From assembly GCA_031553915.1 (NCBI GenBank), contig JAVBKT010000005.1, forward strand, positions 1 to 44,701: 44,701 bases of DNA, in the 5' to 3' direction. Below, piece after piece: positions 16,433-24,826 of the stretch (its first letter is position 1; the number at the start of each line of letters is the position of its first letter). The notes below the pieces were generated by a model. It saw only the letters and a list, made by a program, of their open reading frames with translations, was not told the origin of the DNA and searched no databases. The translations under genes were made by a program, and so were the position numbers. Origin of the DNA: HGM13862 sp031553915 (lineage in GTDB: Bacteria > Bacillota > Dehalobacteriia > UBA4068).

Positions 16433-17188
16433 TTAACATTTAAGTGCTGCGCCTATCGCTCCTGCAAAGCGCGATAATGATGACGCCGCAACAGTGCTAC
16501 CAATTTTTTGTTCCAAAGCTATGCGCAGCCCGAGGAGATCAGCCAAGCCACCGGTGAGCAAAATAGGCGGCTCGATTTCTATCCGCGCGGCCAAAGCCAT
16601 GGCGCGTGATACTACTGCGCTGACAATACCGCCGGCCACTTCTTCGCGGCTTTTGCCGGAGGCCAGCAAGGAAACAATCTCCGAATCCGCAAACACAGCG
16701 CACATACTGCTAAGAGCACATGTTTTGCCGGCTGCCAGCAAGGCGGGGAAATCAGCCAGATCAACGCCCATGCGGTGGGCTGACATTTCTAGAAAGCGGC
16801 CTGTGCCTGCCGCGCATTTGTCATTCATCTGAAAAGACAATACCTTGCCGTTTGCTATCGCGATCACCTTTGAGTCTTGCCCACCAATATCAATGACAGT
16901 GCGCACACCGGGCAAAAGATATTCCGCGCCCAAGGCATGGCAAGTGATTTCCGTAACTGCTTTGTCGGCAAAATCAATGCCAATCCTGCCATATCCGGTG
17001 GCGACAACAGATACTTCATCCCTGACAGCCTCTGCTTGAATAAGCAGCTCGTCCAGAACCGCAGACGCTGTTTCTTTGGGGTTCCAGCCAGTGGGGCGGA
17101 TGCATTGGGCCGCCAGCCTATTATCAATAAAGATAACTCCCTTACAGGCAGCGGAACCGCAATCAATACCTGCTTGTGCTTTTGTCAT
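16433..17188 (-). CDS. 2-hydroxyacyl-CoA-dehydratase-type activator ATPase (BadF/HgdC family)
   Basis: 251 residues with the actin/sugar-kinase-like ATPase fold. AGIDCGSAACKG is the first phosphate loop and VIDIGGQDSKVI the second. C125 (NDKCAAGTGRF) and C163 (SSMCAVFADSE) are the two cysteines per subunit that hold the dimer-bridging 4Fe-4S cluster. It transfers one low-potential electron to its partner at the cost of ATP. The partner gene is 3 bases upstream, so this is the second gene of a two-gene operon, as in E. coli yjiM-yjiL. Confidence 0.9.
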   Translation of the reverse strand: MTKAQAGIDCGSAACKGVIFIDNRLAAQCIRPTGWNPKETASAVLDELLIQAEAVRDEVSVVATGYGRIGIDFADKAVTEITCHALGAEYLLPGVRTVIDIGGQDSKVIAIANGKVLSFQMNDKCAAGTGRFLEMSAHRMGVDLADFPALLAAGKTCALSSMCAVFADSEIVSLLASGKSREEVAGGIVSAVVSRAMALAARIEIEPPILLTGGLADLLGLRIALEQKIGSTVAASSLSRFAGAIGAALKC

Positions 17189-17191
17189 CGT

Positions 17192-18349
17192 CTATAGCAT
17201 CTCCACAAAAGCGCCGGCGCGGGTAGCCAACTGGCCAATATCAGCGGTGCCGTAATCTGTTTCCAGCTGCAGATAAGGTATGCCCTTGGCTTTAAGATGC
17301 GTCTTGATTGTGTGCGCTTCCACCGCATAGGTATGGCAAGCCTGCAAGGTCATTTCCACTACTCCGTCCACCTGGAATTGCTCGCAAAGGCGGTCAAGCA
17401 GCTCAAAACGGTTGGTATCCGGTGTCATGATCGAGCAGCCAATTTGCAGATAATACTCGGCAATATTGCTGATGGGGTCGCCCTCTTCCGCACAGAGCCT
17501 GTCCACCTGCTTGGCGCCGGTGCAGTTTTCATAGGCCACCACCACAGCTCCCGCATCCTCCACCACCTGTACCACTTTTTCGGTGACGCCGCCCATCGGG
17601 CAGCCGGTGATGATAATACGCGGCGCGCTTGCTGCTATCGGGCGCTCGCCCGCGTCATAGGCGTCCTTGATGCTGTCAATGGCAGCTCTCAACTCCGCCA
17701 CCTTGGCCTCCTGGTTGAATTTAAATTGCGAGCCAAAGAGAACCTGCAATTGGCGCAGGCCGGAAATAGGCGGCGGCGACATAATCGAGAGCTCATAAAG
17801 CTCTTTCATCAACATGCGTTCGATGTTGCGGTTATGTATCGCCTCGCGCAGATCGTCATCAGTAATGGTTACGCCAAAATCTTTCTCCACCCGTTCTTTG
17901 AGCCGAACCAGCTCTGCCCGCCACAGGGCCAAAGCCTCTGCTGTGTTCTGGCGTCTGGGCAGTTCGAGAATATGTACGTTTTTCTTTTGCGCGAGCAGCT
18001 CGTACATCTTGACTTTGCCGTCGCAGGTGGTTTCACCCACCACCAAATCAGAAAAATACATATAAGGGCACTTGTCAGTAATGGCAAAGCCATAGCTGCT
18101 CTTAATCAAAGGGCAGAGATTGCTGGGCAGCACCTTTTCCGCCTCGGGAATGGTTTCATCATTAGTGGAGCAGAGGCCCACGCTCACCAAACCCGCTGCC
18201 ATAAATATTTCCAAAGGCGTGTAGGTGCAGAACTGGCCGACAACACCCTTGCCGCTGTCCTTGATCTCTTTCATGGCGATAAAGCCATTTCTCCGGGCCT
18301 CAGAAAAGCTTTCAAATACCTGAGGCAGCTCTGTTTGTCTGGTAATCAT
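17192..18349 (-). CDS. 2-hydroxyacyl-CoA dehydratase D-subunit-like protein, probable double-cubane cluster protein
   Basis: 385 residues, HgdB/BcrC family. Candidate cluster-binding cysteines include C41 (GQFCTYTP), C79 (SNLCPLIK), C94 (DKCPYMYF) and C109 (ETTCDGK), plus those in ITGCPMGG and LQACHTYA. True 2-hydroxyacyl-CoA dehydratases need two different subunits plus a CoA transferase. Here there is one subunit and one activator, the arrangement of the YjiM-YjiL type and of the double-cubane [8Fe-9S] cluster protein that can reduce small molecules such as acetylene. The natural substrate of that family is not settled. GGAGAGAC precedes the ATG, with a promoter further upstream. Confidence 0.82.
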   Translation of the reverse strand: MITRQTELPQVFESFSEARRNGFIAMKEIKDSGKGVVGQFCTYTPLEIFMAAGLVSVGLCSTNDETIPEAEKVLPSNLCPLIKSSYGFAITDKCPYMYFSDLVVGETTCDGKVKMYELLAQKKNVHILELPRRQNTAEALALWRAELVRLKERVEKDFGVTITDDDLREAIHNRNIERMLMKELYELSIMSPPPISGLRQLQVLFGSQFKFNQEAKVAELRAAIDSIKDAYDAGERPIAASAPRIIITGCPMGGVTEKVVQVVEDAGAVVVAYENCTGAKQVDRLCAEEGDPISNIAEYYLQIGCSIMTPDTNRFELLDRLCEQFQVDGVVEMTLQACHTYAVEAHTIKTHLKAKGIPYLQLETDYGTADIGQLATRAGAFVEML

Positions 18350-18396
18350 GTTGTCTCTCCTTCAAACACCACAAAAGTTGTTTAGACATTATGGCT

Positions 18397-18426
18397 ATCC
18401 TAACATAGGTATTTTTTTAATGTCAA
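18397..18426 (-). promoter_or_regulatory. Promoter of the double-cubane protein operon
   Basis: On the minus strand TTGACA (18426-18421, full consensus) and TAGGAT (18402-18397) are 18 bases apart, about 48 bases before the ATG. Confidence 0.65.
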
Positions 18427-18480
18427 TCAAATTGCGAGCTATATAGAAAGAAACAATACATTGTCTTTGTTTATCAGTTC

Positions 18481-18510
18481 TTGCTATATTAATTTATTTT
18501 GCAGTATAAT
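18481..18510 (+). promoter_or_regulatory. Promoter of the epimerase gene
   Basis: TTGCTA and TATAAT are separated by 18 bases and end 60 bases before the start codon. This promoter diverges from the double-cubane operon promoter. Confidence 0.65.
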
Positions 18511-18570
18511 AATATTGGAAGTAGCATGATTGTTTGAGCTTTGACCTAGCTTTGATCAGGAGAAAATGCC

Positions 18571-19563
18571 ATGGATAACTGCTATTTAATTACCGGCGCA
18601 GCCGGGCATTTGGGCAGCACGCTGGTGCGCGGTTTGCTGGAAAAAGGATGCAGCGTCAGAGCGCTGGTGCTGCCGGGTGAAAAACATATACCCAGCGGCG
18701 CGGATATCTACTACGGTGATGTTTGCGACGCCACAACCCTCGCGGCCTTTTTTGCTAATCCGGAGAACAAAAGCCTCATCGTCATCCACGCAGCAGGCAT
18801 AGTCACCATTGCCTCTCACTACGAACAACGGGTCTACGATGTTAATGTGCTGGGTACACGCAATATCGTCCAACTGTGCATGGAACACCATGTCAAACGG
18901 CTTGTCTACATCAGCTCTGTTCATGCTATCGCCGAAAAGCCCAAAGGCGAGACGATCACCGAAACGCAGCATTTCGATCCGGACGCAGTAATCGGCCTTT
19001 ATGCCAAAACCAAGGCCATTGCCACCAAGGAGGTGCTGCTCGCGGCAGAGAATGGGCTGAATGCCTGTGTCGTCCACCCCTCGGGTATTACCGGTCCCTA
19101 TGATTATGGCTCCGGGCACTTAACCCGGCTGATCATCGACTACTACAAGCACCGTCTAACCTCTGCTATAGATGGCGGCTACGATTTTGTGGATGTACGC
19201 GATGTCGCGGAGGCTATTATTACTTGCGCAGAAAAAGGTCTCAGCGGCGAATGCTATATCCTCTCCAACCGCTATTTTCAGGTGAAAGAGATTCTGGATA
19301 TGCTGCACCAGGTGACGGGGAAAAAGCAAATCAAGAGGATATTGCCGGGCTGGTTTGTCAAGCTGACCTCGCATTTGGCAGAATTGTATTACAAAATACT
19401 GCGCCAGGTTCCGCTCTTTACTCCCTATTCTCTTTATACCCTCAATTCCAACGCTCTTTTTTCCCACGAAAAAGCCACGCGCGAGTTTGGTTACTCCCCG
19501 CGCGATATGCAGCAGACGCTCAGCGACACTGTCGCATGGCTGAGCAAAATCAAGCGAATATAA
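18571..19563 (+). CDS. NAD-dependent epimerase/dehydratase family protein
   Basis: 330-residue extended short-chain dehydrogenase. The Rossmann motif is ITGAAGHLGS, with the NAD-binding site at the N-terminus. S in YISSVHA and YAKTK (residues ~150) form the S-Y-K catalytic set. DFVDVRDVAEAI is a common C-terminal family motif. The overall look is of the dihydroflavonol-4-reductase/HpnA-like group. The substrate is a sugar nucleotide or a ketone; the sequence does not decide. It is transcribed alone from its own promoter to a 17-bp-stem terminator. AGGAGA precedes the ATG by 7 bases. Confidence 0.85.
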   Translation: MDNCYLITGAAGHLGSTLVRGLLEKGCSVRALVLPGEKHIPSGADIYYGDVCDATTLAAFFANPENKSLIVIHAAGIVTIASHYEQRVYDVNVLGTRNIVQLCMEHHVKRLVYISSVHAIAEKPKGETITETQHFDPDAVIGLYAKTKAIATKEVLLAAENGLNACVVHPSGITGPYDYGSGHLTRLIIDYYKHRLTSAIDGGYDFVDVRDVAEAIITCAEKGLSGECYILSNRYFQVKEILDMLHQVTGKKQIKRILPGWFVKLTSHLAELYYKILRQVPLFTPYSLYTLNSNALFSHEKATREFGYSPRDMQQTLSDTVAWLSKIKRI

Positions 19564-19583
19564 ATAGGCGCCTTATTAGCTGC

Positions 19584-19625
19584 GATGAAAAAAGAACATG
19601 ACAATTGCCATGTTCTTTTTTCATC
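19584..19625. terminator. Terminator after the epimerase gene
   Basis: Perfect 17-bp arms (GATGAAAAAAGAACATG and its complement) flank an 8-base loop. A/T runs on both sides allow bidirectional function. Confidence 0.85.
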
Positions 19626-19661
19626 TTGCAAATTGCTTTTAAGACTAGTTGCAGCAAACAA

Positions 19662-19689
19662 AAAAGCAGCAGAGTTAACTGCTGCTTTT
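19662..19689 (-). terminator. Terminator of the small lipoprotein gene
   Basis: The arms AAAAGCAGCAG/CTGCTGCTTTT flank AGTTAA. On the minus strand the stem is followed by a T run, 17 bases past the stop codon. Confidence 0.8.
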
Positions 19690-19705
19690 GATAGCTATTA
19701 ATTGT

Positions 19706-20122
19706 TTAGGGCAATTCCGGAACAACATCCGGATTACCAATTGTCACTTTGATAGCGTTTCCGCTCAAAAACTTCAACTGTACTATATCATCACCCTTAG
19801 TATAATAAAGTATACTCTCCGCATCATAATTAGCAACAGTTTCATCAAGAGTCCAGCCTTGTTTCTCTAAGGTTGCGCCATAAGCTTTCATGGCGTCAAG
19901 GTCAGTAGCAGTAACCCAAAAATACGAATAATCTTCACTTTCGGCAGGAAATTGCACCGTACCGGTGCCTTTAAACTCCGGCAGAGCAGTCAAGGCCGGG
20001 AAATGCTGGATATCTGTACCGCTCGCCTCCGGCAAATCACCATTATTACCATTATTATTTGCACAAGCCGCAAGGGCAACAACCATCACCAGGACCAAGC
20101 AAATCACAAGCGCTTTTTTCAT
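19706..20122 (-). CDS. Small secreted lipoprotein, function unknown
   Basis: 138 residues. The signal MKKALVICLVLVMVVALAAC ends in a good lipobox. An asparagine/glycine-rich spacer (NNNGNNGD) tethers an ~105-residue domain with a pattern of alternating strands (GTGTVQFPAESEDYSYFWVTATDLDAMKAYGATLEKQGW), which could be a small alpha/beta substrate-binding or sensing domain. No enzyme motif is visible. Transcribed alone, with its own terminator. Confidence 0.75.
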   Translation of the reverse strand: MKKALVICLVLVMVVALAACANNNGNNGDLPEASGTDIQHFPALTALPEFKGTGTVQFPAESEDYSYFWVTATDLDAMKAYGATLEKQGWTLDETVANYDAESILYYTKGDDIVQLKFLSGNAIKVTIGNPDVVPELP

Positions 20123-20241
20123 AGTTAAACATCCCTTCTTATAAATGAATGCGTAAAATCATATTATTTTTAAACTACATCATATTGTATCATTCTTGTC
20201 CCATCAATGTCAATCACAGCTCAGCGATCTTCAACTTATCT

Positions 20242-21096
20242 TCATATATGTTTATTTTGCCGCACCAGGTCAATCATTTCCTGCGCAATGCTAAAATCTT
20301 TATAGCGGGGCGCATTAGGCGGGATTTGATCATAAGCGAACCAGCAGGCCTCCGCCAGCTCACCATCAGCCAGAGTGAACGTATCATCACCATCCAGCTC
20401 GGCAAAAAAGCCGATCATCTCTGTGCCGGTAAAGGCCCAGGGCTGGCTTTTATAATAGCGGACATTTTTAACATGCAGGCCCACCTCTTCCATGGCCTCC
20501 CGCCGCACCGTGTCTTCCAGTGTTTCGCCAAACTCGACAAAACCGGCAATTAAAGCATAGTGATGATATGTGCCATGGGCGTTTCTGGCCATCAACAGCC
20601 TCTTGCCGTCAGTTATGGCCACGATCACAGCCGGGGATATCGGCGGATAAATAGTGTAGCCGCAATTGGGGCAAACTCTCGCCCGCTCGTTGTTGCTATT
20701 GCGCATCTGCATCCCGCAGCAGCCGCAAAATTTAGTGTTCTTATACCAAGCATAAAGCTGATGCGCGGTGATGCCGGCAAAGGCCAGATATTTCTGCTGT
20801 ATCTCGCGAAAAATATCAATGCTCGTCAAAGAGAACTCCCCGGGCAGCGCAATATTCACTCTTTGCTCATCAAGCAGAAAGAATTGTTCCTCGCCAATGC
20901 TAAACAGATAGCTGGCGTCCTCTTCAATATACGGCCAATAAGGTATAATATCGCCAAAGCAGGGCAAATTGAGCTGCTCGTCCCGGCTGATCACAAGAAC
21001 CTCCTGCTCACGAAAAACAAGCGCCCTATCTGTGGCGCGGGGTGTTCCCTGATGAAAAGAATTATCCATGCGAAGCGGAGCAATATCCTGTATCAT
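20242..21096 (-). CDS. nudC: NADH pyrophosphatase (NudC-like Nudix hydrolase)
   Basis: 284 residues. Three parts are visible: a variable N-terminal domain, a four-cysteine zinc ribbon (FCGCCG...VCPNCGY), and a Nudix domain with the box GFVEFGETLEDTVRREAMEEVG, where the EExxE-type glutamates bind metal. NudC hydrolyses NADH to NMNH and AMP and can remove NAD caps from RNA. The zinc ribbon followed by YPPISPAVIV is diagnostic of the NudC family within the Nudix superfamily. It is adjacent to a VanZ-like gene, with no obvious functional link. Confidence 0.9.
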   Translation of the reverse strand: MIQDIAPLRMDNSFHQGTPRATDRALVFREQEVLVISRDEQLNLPCFGDIIPYWPYIEEDASYLFSIGEEQFFLLDEQRVNIALPGEFSLTSIDIFREIQQKYLAFAGITAHQLYAWYKNTKFCGCCGMQMRNSNNERARVCPNCGYTIYPPISPAVIVAITDGKRLLMARNAHGTYHHYALIAGFVEFGETLEDTVRREAMEEVGLHVKNVRYYKSQPWAFTGTEMIGFFAELDGDDTFTLADGELAEACWFAYDQIPPNAPRYKDFSIAQEMIDLVRQNKHI

Positions 21097-21257
21097 ACTA
21101 AACCTTTCCTCTCTCCTACTTCTGTCCTCTTACCTCTTACTTCCGACTTCTGCATTATATCAAAGAACCCTTTATTTTACAATATAGTCTATTTTTGTTG
21201 GACAAACAAAAAGGGCGGCAAAAAGCCATCCCTTTTGAGAGTGAGCTTGCCAGATAT

Positions 21258-21809
21258 TTAGAACCGCATCTGCACTATGAACAATAAATATAAGATAAAC
21301 GGCAGCCCGATTACTGAGACGATTGCGCCGGCAGTACGCACCTTTTGCTGATCATGCAGGAGCAGAAGCAACAACTTATAGCCTAAAATGCCGAGCAAGC
21401 CGCCCAGACAATTCAAAATAACGTCATCAATATCCGCCGCGCCAAGGCCAAAAACCCACTGAATCAATTCCGCAGATACACTGGCGATGAATATCAAGAG
21501 CAGATTGACTGCTATTCTCTTATCCTTTTTGAATAATAGCAAATACATGCCCAGCGGAATAAAGACGGCGATATTGCCCACCACATTGCTAAAAGCAAAT
21601 CTGGTGATTGCAGCAGAGCCGCTTGATACATATAGGGATATCGTATCAAAAGGGATCAGATTGATTGACCGGCTAAAAAAGCGCTCGCTGTCAAAGAGCT
21701 CGGCCAGCGAAGTCCGCGACAAAAACAACATTTTAATTAATAACAGTATATAGCAGATAAAAACAACGTATAAAATGATTGTTTCTATTCGTTCCCGTTT
21801 ATTCACCAT
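21258..21809 (-). CDS. VanZ-family membrane protein
   Basis: 183 residues with four to five hydrophobic helices. The family hallmark is the conserved NLIPF motif (RSINLIPFDTI) after the first helix, then GNIAVFIPLGMYL and the DIDDVILNCLGGLLG loop near the C-terminus. VanZ proteins affect teicoplanin susceptibility in some hosts, but most chromosomal copies are uncharacterised. The start ATG at 21809 has GGAG only 2 bases away; GTG one codon later would be better spaced. A solo repeat end lies 40 bases upstream. Confidence 0.85.
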   Translation of the reverse strand: MVNKRERIETIILYVVFICYILLLIKMLFLSRTSLAELFDSERFFSRSINLIPFDTISLYVSSGSAAITRFAFSNVVGNIAVFIPLGMYLLLFKKDKRIAVNLLLIFIASVSAELIQWVFGLGAADIDDVILNCLGGLLGILGYKLLLLLLHDQQKVRTAGAIVSVIGLPFILYLLFIVQMRF

Positions 21810-21848
21810 AGCTCCACTTCTCTTGATTAAGTATTCTCACAACGCCGC

Positions 21849-21878
21849 TTAGCCATGAGTTCGCATCCCTAATGGCTA
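21849..21878. repeat. Mini copy of the dispersed repeat, overlapping a stop codon
   Basis: This 30-base unit joins the left terminal motif TTAGCCAT directly to ATGAGTTCGCATCCC and the right terminus TAATGGCTA. It is identical to bases 176-200 of copy A on the right side. The GC-rich body is missing, as if deleted internally. Its last three bases (21876-21878) are the TAG stop codon of the minus-strand flippase-like gene. Confidence 0.75.
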
Positions 21879-22970
21879 TGGCCGCTGTGAGACATAATTT
21901 TTTGCTTTAACCGCCTTTTGGGTCAGCTGGGGCCGAGCGATATGGACAGCTCCTTTGCGCAGCGAGACCGCAGAAACAATGCCGCCTGCCACCAGTCCGA
22001 GATAATAATTGAGCCCTCTGGTCAAAAGCAATGCTGATACCAGCAAATCCTGTCCAAAAACGCTGCCGTAAATCAACATGAATCCGCTCTCGGTGACGCC
22101 AATGCCGCCGGGGATCGGCAAAGATTCGACGCTTAAGGTCAAAGCAGCTTGTATAGCCACCAGCTCCAAAAAGCTGTAACCGCTCAGTCCAAAGGCTTTA
22201 AATACCCAAAACGGAATAGAATACAGCGCCAAAATATGCAATAGCGAAAGAAAAGCTGTGCGCAGGAGCAGCAAGGGATTTTCTTTCATATACAAGGCGC
22301 CGCGGCGATATTCGGCAAGCTGCGCTGCTGCCTTATCTATGGCCTGATCCCTGTTTTTAATAATCCTCAGCTTGACCAAAATTTTGATCGCAAAATTTAC
22401 CAGATTATTGGCCAGCCGCTGATGAAAGATAGCCAGCATATAGATGACAACTAAAAAGACTTGGGCGGCTACGCCAAAAAAGAGCAAATACTTAAACGCG
22501 CCGATCTGGGCAAAAAGATCGAGACTGCTGATAGCGATAGCGACTCCCGCTACTACCAATACTGCCAGATGATAGGTCATATTAAAGGTTAGAACAGCCA
22601 AAGATGAGGCGGAAAGCGGTATTTTGTCCCGGTGCATATAATAAAGCTGGCTGGGCTGACCGCCGCTGCAGCCGGGGGTAATCGAGCTGAAATAGAAATC
22701 AATTAATGAATAGCGGTAAAAGGTAAAAAAGCGTTTTTTGCCAATCAAAGGTTGGCTCAAAATCTGCGTGGCGCGCGCTTCAAAAGCAAAGAAAACCGCG
22801 ATAGCCAGCACGCCCAGCAAAATATAGGGCAGCTTTACCGAAGATAATGCCCTGGCAATAGAGCCAAGCTCCTGATCCTTAAAGAGGAAAATGGCCGTAA
22901 TGCCCAGCAGTACCGCAATAGCCAGCAGGCAAATTATATGCTCTTTTTTACTAATCGGTTGGCTTTTCAT
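21876..22970 (-). CDS. Lysylphosphatidylglycerol-synthase-TM / UPF0104 membrane protein
   Basis: 364 residues, about eight transmembrane helices of the LPG_synthase_TM (UPF0104) family, which is the flippase half of MprF without the synthase half. Recognisable segments are YRYSLIDFYFSSITPGCSGGQPSQ, SVESLPIPGGIGVTESG and LLTRGLNYYLGL. It may flip a lipid or glycolipid across the membrane. It overlaps the deacetylase gene by 20 bases. The preceding glycosyltransferase gene makes glycolipid handling a reasonable inference. Its stop codon lies in a repeat end. Confidence 0.85.
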   Translation of the reverse strand: MKSQPISKKEHIICLLAIAVLLGITAIFLFKDQELGSIARALSSVKLPYILLGVLAIAVFFAFEARATQILSQPLIGKKRFFTFYRYSLIDFYFSSITPGCSGGQPSQLYYMHRDKIPLSASSLAVLTFNMTYHLAVLVVAGVAIAISSLDLFAQIGAFKYLLFFGVAAQVFLVVIYMLAIFHQRLANNLVNFAIKILVKLRIIKNRDQAIDKAAAQLAEYRRGALYMKENPLLLLRTAFLSLLHILALYSIPFWVFKAFGLSGYSFLELVAIQAALTLSVESLPIPGGIGVTESGFMLIYGSVFGQDLLVSALLLTRGLNYYLGLVAGGIVSAVSLRKGAVHIARPQLTQKAVKAKNYVSQRP

Positions 22971-23667
22971 CCTCTTTCCCGTCTCCTATATCAATAAAAG
23001 TATACCCTGCCTGCATGGCCCAAGGGATAAACGCCGCTACTGCCGCCAAGGTTCCCTCCGGAGCCTCCGGCTCGCCGCCGCTATTTTCTCCCGCATCATG
23101 CAGCAGGATAATCGAATGCGTTTGCAGCCTGGTAATCAGGCGGCTGAGAACAAGCTCCTTGCCACAGTTTTGCCAGTCCCCGGCCAATACGTTCCACAGC
23201 ATCAGCTGCAAGCCATGTCTTTTCATCGCCGCTAAATTGGCCAGGGTAATATTGCCATGCGGCGGGCGGTACAATTGCGGTTGCAGGCCCAAGTCAGCAA
23301 AGACAGCCAGTCCCTGTGAAAAATCTTCTTTTACTTGCAACGGGCTCAGCAGCCAGGGATTGCGGTGCTGCATGCCATGAAAGCCAATTTGATGTCCCGC
23401 CTCCGCTATCTGCCGGACTATTTCCGGATAGAGCTTTGCCTGGCAGCCGGGCAAAAAGAAGACAGCCTTAATCTGATATTGATGTAATAATTGCAAAAGC
23501 CTGAGGGTATAGCGCGGGTCAGGGCCATCATCAAAGGTCAATAGGATTGTTTGTTCATCACTGTCCTCAGCCTGCTTGCGGCCATATTTATAGATAATAG
23601 TCGGAATCAGCGCATAAATTGACCAGACGGCAAAAATGATAGCTATAATTATCAGCAGCCATTGCAT
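22951..23667 (-). CDS. Polysaccharide deacetylase (CE4/NodB fold)
   Basis: 238 residues. An N-terminal membrane anchor (WLLIIIAIIFAVWSIYALIPTII) precedes the NodB domain. Motif 1 is LTFDDGPDPRY, with the catalytic and metal aspartates. Motif 2 is GFHGMQHRNP, in place of the usual H(S/T)xxHP. Motif 3 is LYRPPHGN, and the C-terminal IILLHDAGE is motif 5. These enzymes remove acetyl groups from N-acetylated sugars of peptidoglycan or other glycans outside the membrane. It is coupled by a TGATG overlap to the glycosyltransferase gene and overlaps the flippase-like gene. Confidence 0.87.
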   Translation of the reverse strand: MQWLLIIIAIIFAVWSIYALIPTIIYKYGRKQAEDSDEQTILLTFDDGPDPRYTLRLLQLLHQYQIKAVFFLPGCQAKLYPEIVRQIAEAGHQIGFHGMQHRNPWLLSPLQVKEDFSQGLAVFADLGLQPQLYRPPHGNITLANLAAMKRHGLQLMLWNVLAGDWQNCGKELVLSRLITRLQTHSIILLHDAGENSGGEPEAPEGTLAAVAAFIPWAMQAGYTFIDIGDGKEDEKPTD

Positions 23668-24782
23668 CAGCCAACCCTTCTTCCCAAAAGCCTTGCCTCC
23701 TGCTCGGCAATAAAGCGCAATACAGCGTTTCCATCATAGCCGGATTGCAGCTGCCGCATAGCTTTTTGCATTTGCCCCAGGGCAAAATCATCCCTTATCA
23801 GTTTGCTGATTTGCCAGGCATAGCTGGTCTTACTGCCAAAAAGCAGTTCACCCAAGCCATTCCTGAGAATAAACTGGCAGTTTTTAATTTCTTGTTGCAA
23901 GCTTGGCTGAAACATCAACATCGGCAGCTGGGAATAGATGGCCTCAAAGGTCGTTATGCCGCCGGGCTTGCTCAGCAATAAATCCGCTTTGGCCATGCGC
24001 TCGGGAACATCGTCACAACAGCCGATAATATCAAGATTCGGCAATTTTTGGCTGAGCAGGCGATGATAAAGCTTGTCATTATGCCCGCAGATAATCGTCG
24101 TATGCACGCCATTCAGCTGAGAAAGCTGGCGGTAGAAGCTCTTGCTTTCCGGCAACATCCCCAAACCCCCGCCCATCAGCAACAGCTCGCGGGGCTGGTC
24201 GGTATAGAGATGGCCGGGCTTATACTCTCTAAACTCCCGGGCAACAGGGATGCCACTGACAGCGATATGCGTATCCGGAATCCCCTGTCTGATCAAGGCT
24301 CCCTTAGTCTCACGGCTGGCAGCCAGATAAAGAGCTGTGTCCGGATTAATCCATACATTATGAATACCAATATCAGTTATGCAGGTGATATGAGGAAATT
24401 TTTGCTGATAGAGCTTTTTATGGTCTGAAACCAATCGCGACGCCAAAGAATAGGTGGTGATCACCAGATCCGGCTGCTGCTGCTGTAAATAAGCGGAGAG
24501 CTTTTTCAAAAGAAAGTTATCCGGGTTGTTCAGCGGTTTTGGCAAACCTTTGTCATCATGAACAGCGTTTTTATAAGCCGCGTTGATGATTTTGCCGCCC
24601 TTTAGCATCAGCTTGGTATAGCTGTTGTAGAAGGTATGGCAATGCTTGGGAAAGGCTATTTCATATAAATCAGCCAGGATGGTCTGATGTTGTGGAAAGG
24701 CCTGTTCTATTTGTTTTTGCAGCGCTTTTGCCGCAGAAAGGTGACCCATCCCAAATTTTCCACTAAGGATAATGGTTTTCAT
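23667..24782 (-). CDS. MGDG-synthase/UgtP-like glycolipid glycosyltransferase
   Basis: 371 residues of GT-B fold. The N-terminal SGKFGMGHLSAAKAL matches the MGDG_synth/UgtP motif that binds diacylglycerol. The C-terminal nucleotide-sugar site shows LLSKPGGITTFEAI, close to the SKPGGLT(T/S)xE of the family. It probably adds hexose to diacylglycerol, making membrane glycolipid or an anchor lipid. It is first in a three-gene translationally coupled unit with a deacetylase and a flippase-like protein. AGGAG lies 6 bases before the ATG. It follows the histidine kinase gene by 44 bases. Confidence 0.87.
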   Translation of the reverse strand: MKTIILSGKFGMGHLSAAKALQKQIEQAFPQHQTILADLYEIAFPKHCHTFYNSYTKLMLKGGKIINAAYKNAVHDDKGLPKPLNNPDNFLLKKLSAYLQQQQPDLVITTYSLASRLVSDHKKLYQQKFPHITCITDIGIHNVWINPDTALYLAASRETKGALIRQGIPDTHIAVSGIPVAREFREYKPGHLYTDQPRELLLMGGGLGMLPESKSFYRQLSQLNGVHTTIICGHNDKLYHRLLSQKLPNLDIIGCCDDVPERMAKADLLLSKPGGITTFEAIYSQLPMLMFQPSLQQEIKNCQFILRNGLGELLFGSKTSYAWQISKLIRDDFALGQMQKAMRQLQSGYDGNAVLRFIAEQEARLLGRRVG

Positions 24783-24826
24783 AATTTTCTCCTCTTGAGA
24801 GCTATCTTTTTATCTGGAGCGTTGTT

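Noticed and set aside
17192..18349. Complete 2-hydroxyacyl-CoA dehydratase operon
   Set aside because: Only one dehydratase subunit and the activator are present; no second subunit or CoA transferase.
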